NCBI GenBank assembly: GCA_018105865.1
Contig: CM030848.1
Location: forward strand, 15,913,786-15,977,785
Source: Metaphire vulgaris
Lineage: Eukaryota > Annelida > Clitellata > Crassiclitellata > Megascolecidae
DNA: 64,000 bases
Direction of reading: 5' to 3'
Both the position numbers and the translations under genes were made by a program. Below are positions 59,407-64,000 of the stretch, piece after piece (position 1 is the first letter of the stretch; each line of letters starts with the position of its first letter). The notes beneath the pieces were generated by a model. It saw only the letters and a list, made by a program, of their open reading frames with translations. It ran no database searches and was not told where the DNA came from.

Positions 59407-60578
59407 TCAGCAGGAGACGAAACTGCCAGTCGCTTGAGGTAGATCTGGATAAGCAACGCGCTTCCAAACGGCAGTCGAGTCGACAAGCTGACGAACCAGA
59501 TGACGACTGATTAATGATTATTACCCTAAAATGACAATCAATATACAAAATTCAGACAACCAGTCAAATAGAATCAATTGCTGCTCACATTGGCCAGATA
59601 ATCAATTCATTGAGACTTTCCAAAACATGAAGGACAGCCTCAAGATAATCCCATATGATTAGCTGTTCACCCTCTCGCTGCGATGAAGCTGTGAGCTTGA
59701 GAGGGAGACCCCCCAGAAATTTTAGAATTAAAATGTTGAGATTAGATTTGACTTTCAAAATGTTTGGAACAAACCCCAAAACTAACAATTTTAGAGAAAT
59801 AGGAAGGTCCAAAAAGAAAACAAATTGTCTTTCAACAGTTAATCAGATTATATTACATTTATATTAGATATATTCTATTTCAAGCGCACGAGAGAAAAAC
59901 AAATGAGAAAATTCTTTTACCTTTTAAAATTTAATGCCATAAGCTAAAATACATTATTGTTATAACTGTTGAGAGATTACAAATTTGTTTTCAGTCTACC
60001 CCAAAACAAGGAGGAATTCCCGTCCTGGAAAAAATACACACACACAAACACAAATATACACAAACACACACATACATAAACACACACAGACATAGATACA
60101 CACAGACATACAGATAGGGCAACTTGAAGCTCTCTGTGATCTTGAAGTTCTCTGCTTTTGTGTCCTGAAGCTGAAGTATCTGTACTGTACAGAAAATCAT
60201 AAAAAACCATAGGCCTATACAAGATCAATCATAAATGCATTTTACAAAGAAATAAAATGGCTTGTGCATCCTGAAAAAAGTACAGAATTAACTAATTGCC
60301 AATAAAAGAAATAAACCAAGCACATTAAATAGGCCTATAGAAAATGACGGACGGTATCGCAACCGCAGTAACCGAAAGACGGCCGTCGGAAAAAGCAACG
60401 CCTCGTAACCGGCGCTCACACAAAAAACTTGACTGCACCTGCCACAGCACCGAACGAAACACACACAACAAACAGCCGCAACCAAAGTGAAACAAAGAGC
60501 CAGCCAAAACCAAAGAAACCAGATGCTGGAATCAACGAATACAAGACATGATGGACCTCTGTGTGGCAAAAATAGATC
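59407..60578 (-). CDS. Candidate unidentified gene fragment with one membrane segment (low confidence)
   Basis: Four minus-strand segments have good splice signals and one continuous frame: 60420-60578, 60108-60179, 59589-59695 and 59407-59506 (TGA). The first follows a TTGTTTTCAG acceptor and encodes a tryptophan-rich hydrophobic stretch (SIWFLWFWLALCFTLV) followed by a Cys-rich juxtamembrane run (CCVCF.RCCGRC). Then come KITESFKLPYL, the amphipathic WDYLEAVLHVLESLNEL and a tail ending in ATGSFVSC. An N-terminal exon with a start codon was not found. I do not recognise the family. It lies entirely inside the composite transposon-like insertion 57052-62463, so it could be a captured host gene piece, an element gene, or a chance frame. 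Confidence 0.3.
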
Positions 60579-61129
60579 CTGAAAACAAGAAACACAAAAC
60601 TTAGTCAACCATGATAACGCAATACATACAACAGCAGATAAATTATCAATAAAAATGCAAAATAAAATATTGGGGCAAAGCAGCCTGCAGGGGTTGGGAC
60701 TGGAGTTGACTTTGCTGATGTTCGAGGGTCTTTCTCTTGCTTGGAGGTCTTTGCTTTCCTGAGTGACATCTACAACAACATTTAACCCTCCCCACAACGA
60801 TTTACAAGGTTGCAATTGCCAATTATACAGTACAGACAGATTCAATTATACAATACAGATTCACAATGTTGCAATTATACAGTAGCCTTCAAAGTCAATA
60901 CTGCAAAAACAAAATACTTTAGGTCTACTGTATATTAACAGCTACAATAGAAAATTATACATCATCAAACTGAATGAACTGTAAAAAGGAAATTTTTAAG
61001 AAGCCCAGATTTCACAAAAAGCACAGATCTGGGGAAAAAGCGCTGGCATAACTGATCGTTGAACTGTAAATCAGTGAGTGTCCGACATCTAACAACATCT
61101 AACATTATTATTATACATGACAATTTCTA

Positions 61130-61475
61130 AGAGCCATGCATAAGCATATCTAACATATGCCAGAGTCAAAAGCGCTTTACAAGAATGAAGTACTAAAAAG
61201 TACGTCTTCAGTTGTTTTCGGATCCGATACGGCAATGTCTCGACCGTCAACGTTGTTTGGGAATGAGTTGCACGAGGCAGGGCCCCAAGTCGGAAGGACC
61301 TGCCCCTCAAACCCCGCCGTCTTAAGCGCCGGAGGGACGATCAGATAGATGATTGCTGACCTCGAGCTTAGTAGAGAGCGGCGTTCGACCGTTGAGGATC
61401 TTTCGAACAGGAATGTAGTAGTAGTAGTAAACTTCTTTAGCGCCATCGTAGTAGTACATCAGCACCAGTCGACGG
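61130..61475 (-). mobile_element. Longer copy of (GTA)-tailed retro-repeat, family C
   Basis: It shares the (GTA)n tail and following boxes with 44535-44623 and continues for about 300 bp in GC-richer sequence. It is part of the cargo of the composite insertion 57052-62463. Confidence 0.45.
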
Positions 61476-61790
61476 AATAACTACTAATAACCCTAATAAC
61501 TACTTAAAACCTTAACGATACGATACTAAACGACAGTTTCTGAACCAACATAGCACCAACTTCGTCAACGGTATAAATATTTTAGAATTGTCTTTAAATT
61601 CTAAAATATTCGACCGAACGAAGTTGCTCGATGAACCCCACTGCGTGGCGTCGCGACGAAGAAAGGACCGCAGCATGAGGATCGTTTGAAATTTGAACTG
61701 ATGCCTAGAACGGTTTTTAATTTCAACCAATCACTAGAGAGCTAACACGAATTGAGTTCTTTTGATTGGTTGGAACTTGGAACAGAGGAG

Positions 61791-61946
61791 TAAGTAAGTA
61801 AAATCTCGTGGATTTATATAACGCCCTATTGAGTACAATAGCAGCTGCTTATTCTTAGACGCTCAGCCTTTCTTAAAAAAGCTATGGGAAAGGTATATGA
61901 TCAGCCAGGCAATAGTCAACATCCGAAGGGCAGTGAGGCTAGGTTG
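61791..61946 (-). mobile_element. Truncated LINE 3' end, family A, cut by a MITE
   Basis: The sequence matches the copy at 18207-18365 closely (tail, CTCGTGGATTT, GCTGCTTATTCTTAG, GGCAGTGAGGCTAGGTTG) and stops where the GGGGCTGTCC MITE begins at 61947. The MITE therefore inserted into this LINE tail. Confidence 0.7.
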
Positions 61947-62281
61947 GGGGCTGTCCATTAATTACGTCAACAATTTAGGGGGAGGGAGTTCGAAAAAGTT
62001 TGACAGTTGTTGACAGGTGACAGGGGGAGGGGTCAAGAGAAGTTGACGTCAACAATTTCACTTTTTACAAATAATCAAAAAATAGGAAATTTCATGGAAT
62101 ACTACTTATTACAATGGAAGAAAGCATGGCAAAAAAGGTCATCGCCACCACATTTTGACACGCGATGAGCAAAAAAGGAAAAAATGGTCATCACTGCAAA
62201 AAATAATAACCTTGTTATTGGGACCTGCTATTGATTTGGGGGGGGGGGTCAAAAGTTTTTGACGTAATTATGGGGGGAACT
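61947..62281. mobile_element. GGGGCTGTCC-type MITE, right part missing
   Basis: It is collinear with 20155-20450 (GTTGACAGG, GGTCAAGAGAAGTTGACG, TTTCATGGAATACTACTTA, GACGTAATTATGGGGGG) and keeps a full left end. It stops at 62281 where the boundary MITE begins. Confidence 0.7.
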
Positions 62282-62463
62282 CAGTGGCGTCGCCAGGAAT
62301 TTTTGGTTGGGGGCAAAAGGGGCTAGCGTGTCAGATTCCTTACCCACCCCTCACCCCCTCCACAGAAAACTTTCTCACCGGATTTGCGCGAATCTGGTAG
62401 GTGGTCTGGGGCAGGTTGGGGGGGGGCAGCTGCCCCCATTTGCCCCCCGTGGCGACGCTAATG
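62282..62463 (+). mobile_element. Boundary MITE, right copy
   Basis: It is the same element as 57052-57239 in direct orientation. Its left edge cuts the GGGGCTGTCC MITE (61947-62281) in the middle, and the missing half is not on its right side. Confidence 0.8.
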
Positions 62464-63031
62464 GACATTTTATAATACAAAGTACATTCAGCAATCGCAG
62501 CCATCATATCAACTTGATTTCGGACGAGTACTCAATACGAATGCCAGAAGAATGGAGATATTTTGCCCTATTTGAATGAGGCAGTGACACGTGGGGAAAA
62601 CCATTCCTCCCCAACTGAAACACTGAAGCGTAGCCTATACGCCAATCCTGAACTAGGAAAATGTAGCTATTCTGCTTGTGTGCCATCGTATGCCATCGTT
62701 GCAGACACAGCGGGGATCTTCTGCTCGGACCTCAGATAGTAGAGGCTGGCAGCCTTTATCAGCTCAGTTCACTGGGGGTCATGCCAGATGTTATGCGATA
62801 ACGACGAGACTATTAATTAACGCAGCACAGATTGAACTTGCCCGACTGGAGAAGTCAGTCTGGCGCGAAAAGTTGTAACTAACCAGTTGCAGTCTTGTAG
62901 AACCTATAATACCAGGTCTACCCCCCCCCCCCAATAAAAGTCTCATCGGATTTACACGATTTGCACAAGTGGCCCTGGGCAGTCCGAATGGTGCAATTGC
63001 ACCGGTTTGCACCAATGTAGCTACGCCACTG

Positions 63032-63244
63032 ACTGACATCACTGCAAGGCGTTTGAGGGTTCTAAAGAGAAATTTGGGTGAAACATCGACATGAATTTTT
63101 GGGTCGCCCGAAAATTTTTCATGTCCAGGGGTTTTTTCGAAATTTGAGCGAAAATTTGTGGTGTCGTAGGGCTTTAATATTTGCACCGATTGAAGCCCAG
63201 TCGATGCCTACAAGGAATCGTACCCGCATTTTGGATATTTATCA
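63032..63244. repeat. Continuation of the interrupted satellite
   Basis: From 63040 it continues the broken monomer in register (CACTGCAAGGCGTTTGAGGG) to 63187. The start of a third monomer follows (GATTGAAGCCCAGTCGATGC at 63188), which breaks off near 63244. Confidence 0.8.
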
Positions 63245-64000
63245 GCCAGGAATTTGATTTGGGAGGGTATAAATATTTTTGGTGGGTATAAATCTTAACT
63301 ATAAACCACATAAACCGTATAAACCACATATAACCACATGTAAGTCACATCAAAAACTTTAAGGTAGACTGATTTTGGGGGGTATATATACCGATATACC
63401 CTCCGTCGCTACGCCCCCAGCTGTGTATGACAACTTAGAGGCAATCGCCCCACTCCTATTATGATTTTATCATAGATTTTGCTAATGACTCTTAAAGCTG
63501 TGGATTTATGTGATTCATACCACTGTTTGGCGTTTGCCTTCCCCATCCGAGTATGGACAATAATATTGGCTGCTTGCAGACGGCGACAAAAAAGGACGTC
63601 TTTCCATAATATAAAGATGCCGAATTCGATCTGCGAAAATAGAAAATCCGTAGCTATAGCGTTTAGAAGTTCACGTTCCATTGCTGTTTTAAAGGAGCAT
63701 TGTGTATACTGCGCTGATTCATTTAGCCCATGACCTGTTGCGTGGTTTCTGCAACGTGTACAGAACTGACGTCATCTGGTAACCACAATTAAGGTCGTCT
63801 GATCGTTTGTGTATTTTGTGTATAGACTTAATGCGTTACGCATAGCACGTGACAGGCCCCCTCCCCACTTAAACGAGAATGGGCGTAAAATGTTTGTATA
63901 CCAGCTGTGACTAGTAGTCATTTGAAGTGATTAAACAAGGCGAAATTGAAGTAAAGGGCTTAATGAGAGAGAATGCTTATTAATGATAAAAACGGTTTGC
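63245..64000. other. Right end of window, mostly unassigned
   Basis: 63247-63420 looks like a broken MITE (GGGAGGGTATAAAT at the left, CCGTCGCTACGCCCCC at the right). A 90-codon minus-strand open frame at 63409-63681 has no recognisable motif or splice context. No other feature was seen. Confidence 0.35.

Larger units (their letters stand above)
57052..62463. mobile_element. Inner 5.4-kb composite insertion bounded by two direct MITE copies
   Basis: Two copies of one 185-bp element (57052-57239 and 62282-62463) lie in the same orientation. The left flank of the first copy (57044-57051) and the right flank of the second (62464-62471) are the identical 8-mer GACATTTT. The inner flanks (ATCAACAA and GGGGAACT) match neither each other nor GACATTTT. 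This is what results if transposition used the outermost ends and carried everything between. Confidence 0.7.
56525..63031. mobile_element. Outer 6.5-kb hAT-like insertion in a satellite repeat
   Basis: The left end CATTGGCGTAGCTAGG and the inverted right end (TGTAGCTACGCCACTG) form terminal inverted repeats. ACTGACAT is duplicated exactly at 56517-56524 and 63032-63039. Removing the insert and one ACTGACAT rejoins a satellite monomer without gap (compare the uninterrupted monomer at 56014-56347). Without the nested insertion (57052-62463) the element would be about 1.1 kb. No transposase was seen. Confidence 0.8.

Noticed and set aside
60061..60110. (CA)-rich stretch as a short CRISPR-like array
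   Set aside because: It is simple-sequence ACAC/ACAGAC variation without spacers; nothing prokaryotic occurs in the window.
62791..63186. 131-aa minus-strand frame
   Set aside because: It crosses the insertion/satellite junction and consists of repeat sequence.
56014..63244. Tandem satellite broken by assembly error rather than insertion
   Set aside because: Terminal inverted repeats and an exact 8-bp duplication at the break are the signature of a transposon insertion, so misassembly is the less likely reading.
63409..63681. 90-aa minus-strand frame at the right edge
   Set aside because: No motif, no splice context and no known family; not supported beyond a chance open frame.

Overview
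The window is a piece of an intron-rich metazoan nuclear genome, most likely a marine invertebrate; the sequence alone does not fix the phylum. The evidence is spliceosomal genes with short GC-richer exons and AT-rich introns, animal families (extended synaptotagmin, alpha-arrestin, vWA/EGF matrix protein, BRF1), abundant LINE tails, hAT-type MITEs and long microsatellites. I assembled exons by hand; every complete model keeps one open frame across all junctions and its exon lengths sum to a multiple of three.

Layout. (1) 1-5306, + strand: 3' part of a secreted vWA/EGF protein (vWA-EGF-vWA-EGF-vWA-stop), each module on its own phase 1-1 exon. (2) 5307-9075: gene-free, with a minisatellite. 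(3) 9076-19939, - strand: extended synaptotagmin (ESYT2/3 type), 20 exons, about 792 aa. (4) 19940-24524: intergenic, packed with small DNA-transposon relics. (5) 24525-32483, - strand: alpha-arrestin (ARRDC2/3/4-like), 7 coding exons, about 486 aa. (6) 32484-34842: divergent intergenic region with a GC-rich island, probably promoter and 5' UTR. (7) 34843-43335, + strand: BRF1, the TFIIIB subunit of RNA polymerase III, 17 exons, about 681 aa. (8) 45420-54984, + strand: a long coiled-coil protein, CCDC175-like, 22 exons, about 738 aa. (9) 54985-64000: transposon-dominated, with one weak candidate gene (59407-60578, -).

The most interesting structure is in region 9. A roughly 330-bp satellite repeat is interrupted by a 6.5-kb insertion (56525-63031) with hAT-like terminal inverted repeats and a perfect 8-bp target-site duplication (ACTGACAT). 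Inside it lies a second insertion, 57052-62463, bounded by two direct copies of a 185-bp MITE. Only the outer flanks of that pair share an 8-bp duplication (GACATTTT). This is the footprint expected if two MITE copies moved the intervening 5 kb as one composite transposon. The cargo includes the candidate gene and a MITE cut off exactly at the composite boundary.

The five genes are not a functional cluster: they are ordinary, unrelated eukaryotic genes (matrix, ER-plasma membrane contact, trafficking adaptor, Pol III transcription, coiled-coil structure). Other recurring features are GC-AG introns in three of the genes, and microsatellites lying within 20 nt of six coding boundaries.
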